This document shows positions 48,185-57,112 of a stretch of DNA of 64,000 nt, piece by piece (the first letter of the stretch is position 1; the number at the start of each line of letters is the position of its first letter). The notes beneath the pieces are model-generated. The model had not been told where the DNA came from. It made no database searches and worked only from the letters and a program-made list of their open reading frames with translations. Source of the DNA: Spirochaetia bacterium. GTDB taxonomy: Bacteria; Spirochaetota; Spirochaetia; Treponematales; Breznakiellaceae. The translations under genes were made by a program, and so were the position numbers. The DNA lies in the NCBI GenBank assembly GCA_026002025.1, contig BOAU01000001.1, forward strand, positions 1 through 64,000, written 5' to 3'.

Positions 48185-50025
48185 AAACCGTCCGGACCCA
48201 TCCAAAGTATGCCGTTATCAATGTCCGGGGCCTGGTACTGATCTATGTGCTTCTCTGCATCCTTACCGTTGTATTTTCCCGGACCTTTTTTTCCGATACC
48301 CTGCGGGATGGCGCCATACCGGGCTTCCTTAATCTAATCGTTTTCTTAACTATCCCCGTGGTACTGCTGGTTTTTTTGGCGGTTTCCATTTTCGGCCTTT
48401 TCCGGGATATTATCGCCCGCCGGACGGGGAGCAAATTCAAGGCCCGGCTTTTGGCCTACTTTATGGTCACCGTGGCCTTTTCGGCGGCTCCGGTAACCAT
48501 AATTACCGGCATTTCAATCAATGAGATAACCCGCTTCTGGCGGGGCATCAATACCAATGCGGCGGCTGCGGCGGCCCAGAATTTCGCCCTGGAAACCTAT
48601 TCCTTTCACATGGAAAAACTTGAAAGTCTGGTTAATAAAACTGATTTTGGCCCCCTTCTGCTTCCGGAGAGCGAGGCCGCTGAAATGGCACAGATGACCC
48701 CTGAGCAGCTCAAGGCAGCACTGCTGCCCTGGTCAACGCTGCTGCCCATAGGCATTGCATCGGTGCAGGACTTCCGGCAGCAGGAGGACGGGACCTGGAC
48801 AAGCTGGGCCTTTGCCGGGGATACGGAGCGGCGGCTCACTGCTCCCCCCTCTTTGCGGCATGGTTTTATCGGCCGGGAGATGCCCCGTGACACGGACCTT
48901 ATCCGCTATGCGGTCCCGGTCGAAAGGGGCCTGGTACGGATTATCAGCTACGGTCTGGAGGAGGGTTTTGACCCAGGACTGGCGGTGATTGAAAATCAAA
49001 TGAACTCTTTCCAGACCATTGATTCCATTCTGTCCAACCTGCAGCCCCTGCTGATCTTCTTTTACGGGGTCTTCTTCTTTCCCTCATTATTAATGACCCT
49101 GATTATTGCCATTTCCTTTACCCGGCGGGTGACCGCGCCCATAGTGGAACTGACCGAAGCGACCCGGCGGGTGGCGGAGGGTGATTTTTCGATTCAGATT
49201 CTGGCCCGGCGGGGGGATGAGCTGGGACTTTTGATCCGGTCCTTTAACGCCATGGTGCAGGACCTGGAAAAATCCCGGTCCGCGCTGGTAAAGGCTGAAA
49301 AAATTTCGATCTGGCAGAATATGGCCCAGCAGCTTGCCCACGAAATCAAAAATCCCCTGACCCCGATCAAGCTTTCCGCGGAACGGGTCCTGCGGCGCTG
49401 GCGGAACGAGCCTGAACGGGTGGGGGAAATTCTCGAATCATCAATGCTGGCGATCATCCAGGAAACCGACGGGCTTTCCACCCTGCTTACCGAGTTCCGC
49501 ACCCTTTCCCGGCCCATGGAGCCCTCCCAGTCCTGGACCAGTCTGCGGGAGCTTATTACGGAAACCGTCACCCCCTACCACAGTTCCCATCCGTCTATTC
49601 AGTTTGACATTGAGCATGTGGGGGAGGACGTAAAGGTGAAGATCGACAAGCACCGGATCGCCCAGGTGCTGACCAACCTGATCATCAACGCCATCGACGC
49701 AATGGACGGTAAGGGGCTGATAGAAATCCGCACGGACCTTGTAAAAAAACGGGAAACCCGGTATTGTAGGCTCAGTATCAGGGATACCGGAAAGGGTATT
49801 TCAAAAGAAGAAGGTTCCCTCGTTTTTACCCCCTACTTTACTACCAAAGAATCCGGTACCGGACTGGGGCTTCCAATTGTGGAACGAATCGTGAACGACC
49901 ATGGCGGCGCCATCTGGTTTAACTCAGGTGAAGGAATGGGAACGACTTTTTTTATCGACTTACCGCTTGTTCCTCAACCAAGCCCGGGGGGCGAAACGGT
50001 GTCAGGCACCGGGGGTGAAGAATAA
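48181..50025 (+). CDS. NtrY-like sensor histidine kinase
   Basis: A 614-residue membrane kinase starting with TTG in the ptsH stop. Membrane spans lie at about 18-36, 48-72, 90-112 and 285-310, with an extracytoplasmic segment (about 113-284). Then come a HAMP domain (TRRVTAPIVELTEATRRVAE, about 312-331), an H-box with His387 (LAHEIKNPLTPIK) and an ATPase domain (NLIINAIDAMDG, DTGKGIS, GTGLGLPIVERI). It resembles NtrY of alphaproteobacteria. It is coupled to the NtrX-like regulator by a 1-base overlap. The signal is unknown; in NtrY it is linked to nitrogen or redox state. Confidence 0.9.
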   Translation: MKTVRTHPKYAVINVRGLVLIYVLLCILTVVFSRTFFSDTLRDGAIPGFLNLIVFLTIPVVLLVFLAVSIFGLFRDIIARRTGSKFKARLLAYFMVTVAFSAAPVTIITGISINEITRFWRGINTNAAAAAAQNFALETYSFHMEKLESLVNKTDFGPLLLPESEAAEMAQMTPEQLKAALLPWSTLLPIGIASVQDFRQQEDGTWTSWAFAGDTERRLTAPPSLRHGFIGREMPRDTDLIRYAVPVERGLVRIISYGLEEGFDPGLAVIENQMNSFQTIDSILSNLQPLLIFFYGVFFFPSLLMTLIIAISFTRRVTAPIVELTEATRRVAEGDFSIQILARRGDELGLLIRSFNAMVQDLEKSRSALVKAEKISIWQNMAQQLAHEIKNPLTPIKLSAERVLRRWRNEPERVGEILESSMLAIIQETDGLSTLLTEFRTLSRPMEPSQSWTSLRELITETVTPYHSSHPSIQFDIEHVGEDVKVKIDKHRIAQVLTNLIINAIDAMDGKGLIEIRTDLVKKRETRYCRLSIRDTGKGISKEEGSLVFTPYFTTKESGTGLGLPIVERIVNDHGGAIWFNSGEGMGTTFFIDLPLVPQPSPGGETVSGTGGEE

Positions 50026-51500
50026 TGGCCGCAATCCATACGCCTGGCGCCGCAATCCATACACCCGGCGCCGCAATCCTCATTATTGATGATGAGCCGG
50101 GAATCCGGCGGACCCTTGCCTCCATTCTTGAGGACGAAGGCTACAAGGCGCATACTGCGGAAGACGCGGTCCTGGGCCTGGAAATTCTGAACCGGGAAGC
50201 CATCGACCTGGTCTTCCTTGATGTGCTGCTCCCCAAACTGGGGGGCATGGAGGCCCTGGAACAGATCCGCAGGGACTGGCCCGCAATGGAAGTGGTGGTT
50301 ATTTCCGGCCACGCCAACATTGACATGGCGGTGCGGGCGGTAAAGCTCGGGGCTTTTGATTTCCTGGAAAAGCCCCTGTCCCTGGACAAGGTGCTGACCC
50401 TCTGCCGGAACGCCCTTACCGTGCAAAAGCTGCGGAAGGAAAACCGGGTGCTCAAGCAGAAAGTTAGTACCGCCAGGGATGAAATAATCGGGACCAGCTG
50501 GGAAATTGGGAATATCCGCGCCATGATCCGGCAGGCTGCCGCCAGCGATGCCCGTATCCTTATCACCGGGGAAAACGGTACCGGGAAGGAACTGGCGGCC
50601 CGGGCCATCCACAACGGGTCGGCCAGGGCAGACAGGGCCTTTGTGGAGGTCAACTGCGCCGCCATCCCCGACACCCTTATCGAGAGCGAGCTCTTCGGCC
50701 ATGAAAAGGGGGCCTTTACCGATGCGGTTTCCAGCCGCAAGGGCCGTTTTGAGCTGGCCCACGGGGGCACCCTTTTCCTGGACGAAATCGGGGACATGTC
50801 CCTTTCCGCCCAGGCCAAGGTGCTGCGGGTCATACAGGAACAGAAAATCGAACGCCTTGGGGGGGAGAAAACCATCGACACCGATGTCCGTATCGTGGCG
50901 GCCACCAACAAGGACCTCGAAAAGGAATGCGAGCAGGGCCGCTTCCGGCAGGACCTTTTTTTCCGCCTCAACGTGATCCCCATCAGAATTCCCCCCTTAA
51001 GGGAACGGGCCGAGGATATCCCCCTGCTGCTTCATCATTTTTTAAAGGAGATGGGGAGCGAAACAACCGAATTTGATGCGGATGCCCTGGAATTCCTGGC
51101 ATCCTACAGCTGGCCCGGAAATGTACGGGAACTGCGGAATCTGGCGGAACGGATTGCGGTGATGCACAGTGGGAACAGGATCGACGGCAAGGGCTTGAAG
51201 GATCTGCTCCTTAAAAATCCGGCGGCCTTTGGGGGCCCGCCGGGCAATGGGGACTCCGCGCAGACGGCGTCTGCAGAGGAGCGGGTCCGGGCGCCGTCAG
51301 ATTTTATGGAATTAAACTACAATGATGCAAAAGAATCTTTTGAAAAATACTATTTGGAATTCCAACTTTCCCGGAACAATGGTATAATATCCCGAACGGC
51401 GGAGGCTATCGGCATTTATCCGAGCAACCTCCACGCAAAGGTGCGAAAATATCAAATTGCCCCGGCTGCCCCTTTGGGCGGCCATGGCCAAAAGGATTGA
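50025..51500 (+). CDS. NtrX-like sigma54 response regulator
   Basis: A 491-residue regulator. An unusual N-terminal extension of about 16 residues is coded by three 21-base tandem repeats (AAIHTPG twice). The receiver domain has Asp66 as phosphorylation site. The AAA+ domain follows (Walker A GENGTGKE, GHEKGAFTDAV near 225-235), then a Fis-type HTH (ISRTAEAIGIYPSNLHAKVR). The sigma54-contact loop reads GAFTDA instead of GAFTGA, a variant that may alter sigma54 contact. The HTH is strongly NtrX-like. It is followed immediately by lexA. Confidence 0.9.
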   Translation: MAAIHTPGAAIHTPGAAILIIDDEPGIRRTLASILEDEGYKAHTAEDAVLGLEILNREAIDLVFLDVLLPKLGGMEALEQIRRDWPAMEVVVISGHANIDMAVRAVKLGAFDFLEKPLSLDKVLTLCRNALTVQKLRKENRVLKQKVSTARDEIIGTSWEIGNIRAMIRQAAASDARILITGENGTGKELAARAIHNGSARADRAFVEVNCAAIPDTLIESELFGHEKGAFTDAVSSRKGRFELAHGGTLFLDEIGDMSLSAQAKVLRVIQEQKIERLGGEKTIDTDVRIVAATNKDLEKECEQGRFRQDLFFRLNVIPIRIPPLRERAEDIPLLLHHFLKEMGSETTEFDADALEFLASYSWPGNVRELRNLAERIAVMHSGNRIDGKGLKDLLLKNPAAFGGPPGNGDSAQTASAEERVRAPSDFMELNYNDAKESFEKYYLEFQLSRNNGIISRTAEAIGIYPSNLHAKVRKYQIAPAAPLGGHGQKD

Positions 51501-52112
51501 ATGATGAAAGAACTTACACTGCGGCAAAAGGAAGTGCTGTCCTTCATCCAGGCTTATAAAAACGAACACAACTATCCGCCGACCATTCGGGAGATGGCGG
51601 ACTTTTTTTCCATTTCCGTCAAGGGCGCCCATGATCATGTGACGGCCCTGAAGAAAAAGGGCGCCTTAACCTTTGAGGACCGGCGTTCCCGGACCATGGA
51701 ACTGGTGGGAAACGACAAGGATGCCGGGGAAGAGCAATTTGTTGAAATTCCCCTTGTGGGAACCGTTGCCGCGGGGAAGCCCATCCTTGCGGAAGAAAAC
51801 TATGAGGGCTCCGTTTTTCTGCATAATACCCTTTTGAAGAAAAACAAGAATTACTTTGCCTTAAAGGTGAGGGGGGATTCCATGTCCGGCGTGGGCATTA
51901 TGGACGGGGATACGGCAATCATCGAAAAACAGAACACCGTCCGTAACGGAGAAATCGCCGTTGCCGTGGTGGACGAGGCGATAACCCTGAAGCGTTTCTT
52001 TAAAGAAGCCAACCGGGTCAAGCTCCAGCCTGAAAACCCCGCCTATTCCCCTATTTACAGCCAGAACGTGCGCATCGAGGGGCGGCTCGCCCAGATTCTC
52101 CGCGCCTACTGA
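51501..52112 (+). CDS. lexA: LexA repressor
   Basis: A 203-residue SOS repressor. The winged-helix domain (about 1-65) holds the DNA-reading helix ISVKGAHDHVTALKKKG. The latent protease cleaves at Ala91-Gly92 (VAAGKP) using Ser127 (GDSM) and Lys164 (ITLKRF). RecA-stimulated self-cleavage derepresses repair genes. The start ATGATG directly follows the ntrX stop, so it is translated as part of the operon. Its placement in an HPr/NtrYX operon is unusual. No SOS box was recognised just upstream, consistent with read-through. Confidence 0.94.
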   Translation: MMKELTLRQKEVLSFIQAYKNEHNYPPTIREMADFFSISVKGAHDHVTALKKKGALTFEDRRSRTMELVGNDKDAGEEQFVEIPLVGTVAAGKPILAEENYEGSVFLHNTLLKKNKNYFALKVRGDSMSGVGIMDGDTAIIEKQNTVRNGEIAVAVVDEAITLKRFFKEANRVKLQPENPAYSPIYSQNVRIEGRLAQILRAY

Positions 52113-52113
52113 A

Positions 52114-53109
52114 ATGGCTCAAGTATCCCCCAAGGGCAGCGGCCTCGATCTTGTGCATGGCTGCTCTTTCCTCTTTTTAGGCCCCGAACTGGGGGAAAAA
52201 AACGATGCGGTGGAGGGGATACGCCAAAGCCTGAAACAGGGCGGCTCCGCACCCGAGGAAACTTCCTTCTATGCAACCGAAACAACGGTATCCGACATGG
52301 CCGCCGCCCTGCGGAACGGCTCCCTTTTTGCGGATATCAGGCTTTTCTTCATTAAAAACGCTGAAGTCATCAAAAAAAAGGATGAAATAGAACTCCTCGC
52401 ATCCTACATGAAATCCCCCCAGGGCGGCACGGTTCTTATTCTGATATCCGAAGAAACGAAACTGCCCAAGGGCCTGGAAGACGCGGTTCCCGCGGCGAAC
52501 AAGCGGATCTTCTGGGAGCTTTTTGAGGACCGGAAAACCGAATGGGTGCGGGCTTTTTTCCGGCGGGAGGGCTGCCGTATTGACGAGGACGGCATCGGGG
52601 CAATCCTTGAACTGGTGGAAAACAACACCGAGGCCCTGCGCCGGGAATGCGGGCGGCTGGTGCTCTTCATGGGAAAGGATAAGCCCATAGGAGCTGCGGA
52701 TGTGGACGAATGGCTTTCCCACACCCGTGAGGAATCGGCCTTTACCCTTTTTTCCCGGATTGCCGCAGGGGATCTTTCCCGGAGTGTGGAAAGCCTTCAC
52801 ACCCTGCTGGGCGCAAAGGAAGCGCCCCCGGCGATCCTCGCGGGCCTTGCCTGGTGTTTCCGCAAACTGCGGGATTACCAGTACCTGGTTGAATCGGGCT
52901 CCCCCAACGACTTTGAGTTCAAAAAAATCGGCCTTGGCAATCCCAAGGCCCGCAAAGACTACACCGAAGCCTACCGCCGCTACGGCCCAGGCAGCGGGGA
53001 CCGCCTGCTGGCACTTGCCGCCGAATACGATATCCGCCTCCGCTCGGGAGGAACGGCGCTGGAAGAGGTGCTGATGGAGCTGTTTTTGTATAAGGCGGTT
53101 TGCCACTAA
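52114..53109 (+). CDS. holA: DNA polymerase III delta subunit
   Basis: A 331-residue clamp-loader subunit that opens the beta clamp. The N-terminal AAA+-like fold lacks a full P-loop, as usual (CSFLFLGPELGEKNDAVEGI). Then come the helical lid DEDGIGAILELVENNTEALR and the collar domain (ESAFTLFSRIAAGDLSRSVE, then AGLAWCFRKLRDYQYL). It starts one base after the lexA stop (TGA-A-ATG). It is the last gene of the six-gene operon. Confidence 0.9.
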   Translation: MAQVSPKGSGLDLVHGCSFLFLGPELGEKNDAVEGIRQSLKQGGSAPEETSFYATETTVSDMAAALRNGSLFADIRLFFIKNAEVIKKKDEIELLASYMKSPQGGTVLILISEETKLPKGLEDAVPAANKRIFWELFEDRKTEWVRAFFRREGCRIDEDGIGAILELVENNTEALRRECGRLVLFMGKDKPIGAADVDEWLSHTREESAFTLFSRIAAGDLSRSVESLHTLLGAKEAPPAILAGLAWCFRKLRDYQYLVESGSPNDFEFKKIGLGNPKARKDYTEAYRRYGPGSGDRLLALAAEYDIRLRSGGTALEEVLMELFLYKAVCH

Positions 53110-53225
53110 TTCAACGCCAGTTTTCCAGCAAAAGACCGGAGATAAGGGAAAAATGTTTTTGATTATTGGTTACCACTAGGCAAACGGCGCAAAGCGACGC
53201 ATATTTGAAATAAGGAGAAACTTGG

Positions 53226-53465
53226 ATGTATGCTACATACCACCTGAAAGCGGACGAATTCAACGCTGATGTTATCCAAAGCCTGAAAAACACCTTTCAC
53301 CAGCGTGAAATCGTTATTTTGCCCAAAGACGAATATGACGAATGGGAAAAAGAGCGGCACAATGCGGCGTTTACCGCAGAATTGCAACGGCGTATGAAAG
53401 AGCTTGACGAAGGCAAGGGGATAGTCAAAACCATGGCGGAACTTGAGGCTCTGGCGAATGAATGA
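53226..53465 (+). CDS. Antitoxin of a YoeB-type pair
   Basis: A 79-residue protein with MYATYHLKADEFNADVIQSL at the N-terminus and a highly charged helical tail (ERHNAAFTAELQRRMKELDE). It resembles RelB/Phd-like antitoxins that wrap the toxin with their C-terminus. The toxin gene overlaps its 3' end by 8 bases. It follows holA by 116 bases; TAAGGAGAAAC precedes the ATG. DNA-binding at the N-terminus is expected but not shown by a known motif. Confidence 0.78.
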   Translation: MYATYHLKADEFNADVIQSLKNTFHQREIVILPKDEYDEWEKERHNAAFTAELQRRMKELDEGKGIVKTMAELEALANE

Positions 53466-53721
53466 TGTAATTTTTCATGCTAAAGCCTTTAAGGAATACA
53501 TGAATTGGCAGGCCGAAGACCGTAAAACCCTTAAAAAGATAAATGAACTTATAAAAGACATTCAACGTAATGGATTACTGCAAGGTACAGGCAAGCCGGA
53601 AGCGTTAAAACACATGAAGGCATATAGCCGCCATATTGATGACGCAAACCGGCTCATATATTCAGTCGATGAAAACCAAAACTTGCATATTATTGCCTGT
53701 AAAGGTCATTATACAAAATAA
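53458..53721 (+). CDS. yoeB: YoeB/Txe-family mRNA interferase toxin
   Basis: An 87-residue toxin from the ATG at 53458. The YoeB features are clear: FKEYMNWQAEDRKTLKKINE, NELIKDIQRN, a G-L/PEALKH stretch, SRHIDDANRLIYSV and the end IIACKGHYTK. The terminal His-Tyr are the catalytic and substrate-binding residues in YoeB, which cleaves mRNA at the ribosomal A site. The gene overlaps the antitoxin by 8 bases, as usual for the family. It precedes mntP by about 96 bases. Confidence 0.9.
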   Translation: MNDVIFHAKAFKEYMNWQAEDRKTLKKINELIKDIQRNGLLQGTGKPEALKHMKAYSRHIDDANRLIYSVDENQNLHIIACKGHYTK

Positions 53722-53782
53722 AGGTATATGGTTAATTAATTTCTATTTTGGAATCGGCTCAGATTTTTATAATTTTTTCCCC

Positions 53783-53811
53783 TTAACAACACAGGTGTAC
53801 AAGGCTATACT
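53783..53811 (+). promoter_or_regulatory. Promoter of mntP with start at the ATG
   Basis: TTAACA (53783-53788), a 17-base spacer and TATACT (53806-53811). The ATG is 6 bases further with no ribosome site. No manganese riboswitch of the yybP type was recognised upstream. Confidence 0.65.
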
Positions 53812-53817
53812 ACCCAA

Positions 53818-54414
53818 ATGCTTTCCATCGTACTTATCGGTGTTTCGCTATCCATGGACGCATTTGCCATATCGGTCAGTTCCGGTATCAGTATTCCCGG
53901 TCTGCGGCCTTTTTACGTGGTGCGGTCCAGCTTCTTTTTCGGGCTGTTCCAGTTCATCATGCCGGTTGCGGGGTGGTTCCTGGGCAGTACCTTCGCGGGC
54001 TATATCGACGCCTTTGACCACTGGGTCGTGTTTGCCCTACTGGCCTTTATCGGCGGTAAGATGGCGATTGAAAGTCTGCGATCAAAGGCTGGGAACGATA
54101 AGGCGGGAGAAGCCGGGTCCGGCAAGGCGGAGTCCGGCGGCGGCGACATTCGGAACCTGGGAACCCTGCTGACCCTTTCGGCGGCGACCAGCATTGACGC
54201 TTTGGCGGTTGGTGTGTCCTTCAGCCTGCTCAAACAGGGGATATGGCTTAACGCCGGCATTATCGGGGCGGTGACCCTGCTCATCTGCCTGGCGGGGTTT
54301 GAGTTCGGCCGCCGCCTGGGCAGACTTTTTGAAAAATGGGCCGGCCTTGCCGGCGGGCTCATGCTCATCGGTATTGGGACCAAGATACTTATTGAGCACC
54401 TTATCGCGGGTTAA
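53818..54414 (+). CDS. mntP: Manganese efflux pump MntP
   Basis: A 198-residue six-span membrane protein that exports Mn2+. It begins with the family hallmark IVLIGVSLSMDAFAISVSSG, and a second half-repeat LSAATSIDALAVGVSFSLL holds the internal Asp. Between them lies a Gly/Lys-rich loop with a run of charged residues (about 95-117). It is convergent with the antiporter gene and overlaps it by 4 bases. Probably leaderless (see promoter). Confidence 0.92.
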   Translation: MLSIVLIGVSLSMDAFAISVSSGISIPGLRPFYVVRSSFFFGLFQFIMPVAGWFLGSTFAGYIDAFDHWVVFALLAFIGGKMAIESLRSKAGNDKAGEAGSGKAESGGGDIRNLGTLLTLSAATSIDALAVGVSFSLLKQGIWLNAGIIGAVTLLICLAGFEFGRRLGRLFEKWAGLAGGLMLIGIGTKILIEHLIAG

Positions 54415-56519
54415 ACTTCGGCCGGTTCCTGCCGGGGTTCCGTCTTCTGCGGACCGGAGTTATTACAGAGCAGGGCTATCACCTCATCCTTGGTTTTGGC
54501 GTTGATGATCTGCTCGCGGGCGGTGTCGTCATTGAGGACCGCGCCGATGGCGGCGAGTATCTGGATGTGGGGGCCGGTTTTCCGGGGAGAGACCAGCAGG
54601 ATAAAGAGCCGGGCTTTTTCATTGTCCATGGATTCAAAATCGATCCCCGTTTTCTTAATGCCCACCGCCACGCAGATATCCTTTGCCCCGTCTGATTTGG
54701 CATGGGGCAGGGCGATGCCGTGCTCCATGCCGGTGCTCATGGTCTTTTCCCGCTGGAACACATCTTCGAGCACCACATCACGGTCTTCAAGTTTCCCATG
54801 GAAGGCCAGAATATTTACCATTTCGGTAAGGATTTCATCCTTGGTCTCACCCTTGAGTTCCAGGCTGATACACTCCGGCACGATCAGGGAACGCAGATCC
54901 TGGCTCGTCCGGCCTTCACCTTCAAACATATCCTTTTGCAAGGCTTTTGGGTCCGCAGATTCCTTGAGCTGCTGGATGGAGTTGTTAAGCCCCAGGATAA
55001 CTTCGTACACGGCGGTTTTTACAAAGGGCATGTCCGCCTTGTTGGTCACGATGGTGACGGTATTTTCTTCCTCGGTGATGGAGATGGAGACATCGTCCTT
55101 CCGCGCCTGGGAGAGGCCCTCGTCGATGTTCATCATCTGCACGTAGAAGCCCTCGGCCCGCAGATCGGTCAGCAGGGTGTCGATGACAAGATCGGCAATT
55201 TCATCGGAGTAAAAATCCCAAACCGCAGTTGCCGTATCATCCTCCCTGACGGCCTGCCGGGTTCCCGCGCCGGGGACTTTAAGGGTAACGCTGAGGAGCG
55301 GAGGGGCCGCCACGGTGGTGATCAGGGTCATCAGGATGATCACCCCAAAGAGGCTGTTGTCGAGGATGCCCGAAGACATACCGATGCCGGCGATGATCAG
55401 GGCCACTTCACCGCGGGGCACCATACCGGCGCCTATCCGCAGCGCGCCTTTCATATTGAAGCCTAAAAGCAGGGCTGGGCCGCCGCAGCCTATTACCTTG
55501 GAGAGCACCGCCATCAGGGTATAGACGCCGCCGAAGATCAGCACCGGCGGGGCGATGATTTCCCTGACGTTGACCATCATGCCCATGACGGCGAAGAAAA
55601 TCGGCACAAAAAATTCATATATACTGTGGATACGTTCCTGAATGATCGGGGCGATATCGGTTTTGGAAAGGGAAAGCCCCGTGATATAGGCGCCGATGAT
55701 CATGGCCAGTCCCTGCTTTTCAAAGAAACCCGCCAGAATCAGGGCGATACCCAGGGCGGCTACGGCAAAATCGTGGGTATGCTTGAAAAGCTTGAGGAAT
55801 TTGGCGAGCTGCCTTGAAAAGACAAGCCCCAGGGCGGTAAAGCCCAGCCAGATGCCGAAGGCCTTCCCGGCGATGCCGAGGATCGCCAGACCGTTGAGGC
55901 TCCCGGTTCCGTTTTGGATAACCGCCACGATCCCCAGGACTACCGCCAGGGCGATGATCCCCAACACGTCGTCAAAGACCGCCGCCGCCAATATGGTGAC
56001 CCCTTCGGGGGAGTCCATCTTCTTCTGGTCCGACAGGATACGGGCCGTGATGCCCACCGATGTGGCGGTGGAGAGGATACCCAGGAACATACAGCGGGGG
56101 TCCATAAAACTTGCGCCGGGCAGCAGGAAAACCCCCACCAGATCCCCAAATACAAAGGAGAAAACCACCCCGCCGATACCGATTACCCCGCCCGCCACGG
56201 AGTAGCGGAGGAAGAGCCCAAGGTCGGTTTCCAGCCCGGAGGCAAAAAGCAGGATAATCGAGGCCACCGTGGCAAAGGCGTACAGCTCAGGGCTTACCGC
56301 CATGCCCACTTCCGGGCCGGGCAGGGGAAAAAGCCCTTCGGGAAAACCGCGAAAGCCAATCCCCCCAAGCGCATAGGGGCCGATCGCCACCCCCGCCAAA
56401 AGTTCCCCCAGGACTGAGGGAATCCCCACCTTTTTAACCAGCCGCCCGCCCAGGCGGACGGCGAAAATAATAATCCCCAGCTGGAACATCAGCTCGGCCA
56501 TGACCTCTGTAACGTTCAT
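54411..56519 (-). CDS. Na+/H+ (CPA2) antiporter fused to a PTS EIIA domain
   Basis: A 702-residue protein. The N-terminal CPA2-type antiporter (about 1-400) has 12-13 membrane segments, with LGELLAGVAIGPYALG and AAAVFDDVLGIIALAV (transport Asp pair). A small linker domain (about 410-510, FYSDEIADLVIDTLLTDLRA) follows, then a fructose/nitrogen-type EIIA (about 555-700). The phosphorylatable His lies in TGMEHGIALPHAK. This suggests that phosphorylation from HPr may tune cation exchange. An ACT-like or KTN-like role for the linker is possible. The gene is convergent with mntP. Confidence 0.9.
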   Translation of the reverse strand: MNVTEVMAELMFQLGIIIFAVRLGGRLVKKVGIPSVLGELLAGVAIGPYALGGIGFRGFPEGLFPLPGPEVGMAVSPELYAFATVASIILLFASGLETDLGLFLRYSVAGGVIGIGGVVFSFVFGDLVGVFLLPGASFMDPRCMFLGILSTATSVGITARILSDQKKMDSPEGVTILAAAVFDDVLGIIALAVVLGIVAVIQNGTGSLNGLAILGIAGKAFGIWLGFTALGLVFSRQLAKFLKLFKHTHDFAVAALGIALILAGFFEKQGLAMIIGAYITGLSLSKTDIAPIIQERIHSIYEFFVPIFFAVMGMMVNVREIIAPPVLIFGGVYTLMAVLSKVIGCGGPALLLGFNMKGALRIGAGMVPRGEVALIIAGIGMSSGILDNSLFGVIILMTLITTVAAPPLLSVTLKVPGAGTRQAVREDDTATAVWDFYSDEIADLVIDTLLTDLRAEGFYVQMMNIDEGLSQARKDDVSISITEEENTVTIVTNKADMPFVKTAVYEVILGLNNSIQQLKESADPKALQKDMFEGEGRTSQDLRSLIVPECISLELKGETKDEILTEMVNILAFHGKLEDRDVVLEDVFQREKTMSTGMEHGIALPHAKSDGAKDICVAVGIKKTGIDFESMDNEKARLFILLVSPRKTGPHIQILAAIGAVLNDDTAREQIINAKTKDEVIALLCNNSGPQKTEPRQEPAEV

Positions 56520-56618
56520 AACAGCAATCCTCCAAAATTTACAATAAATATATTCTCACACAATTTTGTTGTGAAAAAATCCGAATAAGAAGTCCAATCA
56601 GAAAAAGGAAAACAGATA

Positions 56619-56861
56619 TCAGGTTTGAAGTTTTAAAAGGACAGCGTTTTTTATCGCGGAATGATTTATTTTTTCAATTACCTTTAAAGATGATTGGACA
56701 AGAATAGAATCAATATCCCGTGTTTCCGGAAACATTACCGTGAAAAAATCAACGGAACGGAGCGGCTCTGCTGCCGCAAAGGTAAATACGCCCATTATGG
56801 CAAAGGCGAGGTATGCCGCTAAAATGAGACAAGGCCATTTTCTCTTCAAAAACAAACCCAT
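56619..56861 (-). CDS. Small exported or anchored hypothetical protein
   Basis: An 80-residue ORF from the ATG at 56861 (MGLFLKRKWPCLILAAYLAF). A single N-terminal hydrophobic segment ends AAA-EPLRS, looking like a signal or anchor. The rest is a short hydrophilic domain (DIDSILVQSSLKVIEKINHS). No family was recognised. Upstream on the minus strand TTGCAT (56896-56891), a 17-base spacer and TATTAT (56873-56868) place the start codon 6 bases beyond the -10 box, without a ribosome site. It is divergent from the DUF4097 gene. Confidence 0.55.
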   Translation of the reverse strand: MGLFLKRKWPCLILAAYLAFAIMGVFTFAAAEPLRSVDFFTVMFPETRDIDSILVQSSLKVIEKINHSAIKNAVLLKLQT

Positions 56862-56896
56862 AAGATTATAATACAATGGGCCAAAAATTTATGCAA

Positions 56897-57106
56897 TAGG
56901 GTTTATTTTTGGGAAAACATCCCTTGATTTTGTAGACTGTATTTTTGCCGGACAATTACCCAAATATGTAGGATAAAAATAGAAAGCCGGAAACGTCGCA
57001 TAACATACAGTTTACACTATGTGTCATTTCCCCCAAAATATATTGCATAAATATAAAATATGTAGTAATAATAGAGGCAGGGAATATTTAAGAATCCCCG
57101 GGAGGA
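56897..57106. other. AT-rich intergenic region before the DUF4097 gene
   Basis: About 210 bases without a gene. Just before the coding region TTGCAT, a 17-base spacer and TAATAA (about 57042-57070) could form a weak promoter, followed by GGGAGGA at the start. Confidence 0.5.
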
Positions 57107-57112
57107 ATGACT

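Noticed and set aside
53722..53817. Manganese (yybP-ykoY) riboswitch before mntP
   Set aside because: Only 96 bases, AT-rich, with a promoter placing the transcript start at the ATG; there is no room for or sign of the aptamer.
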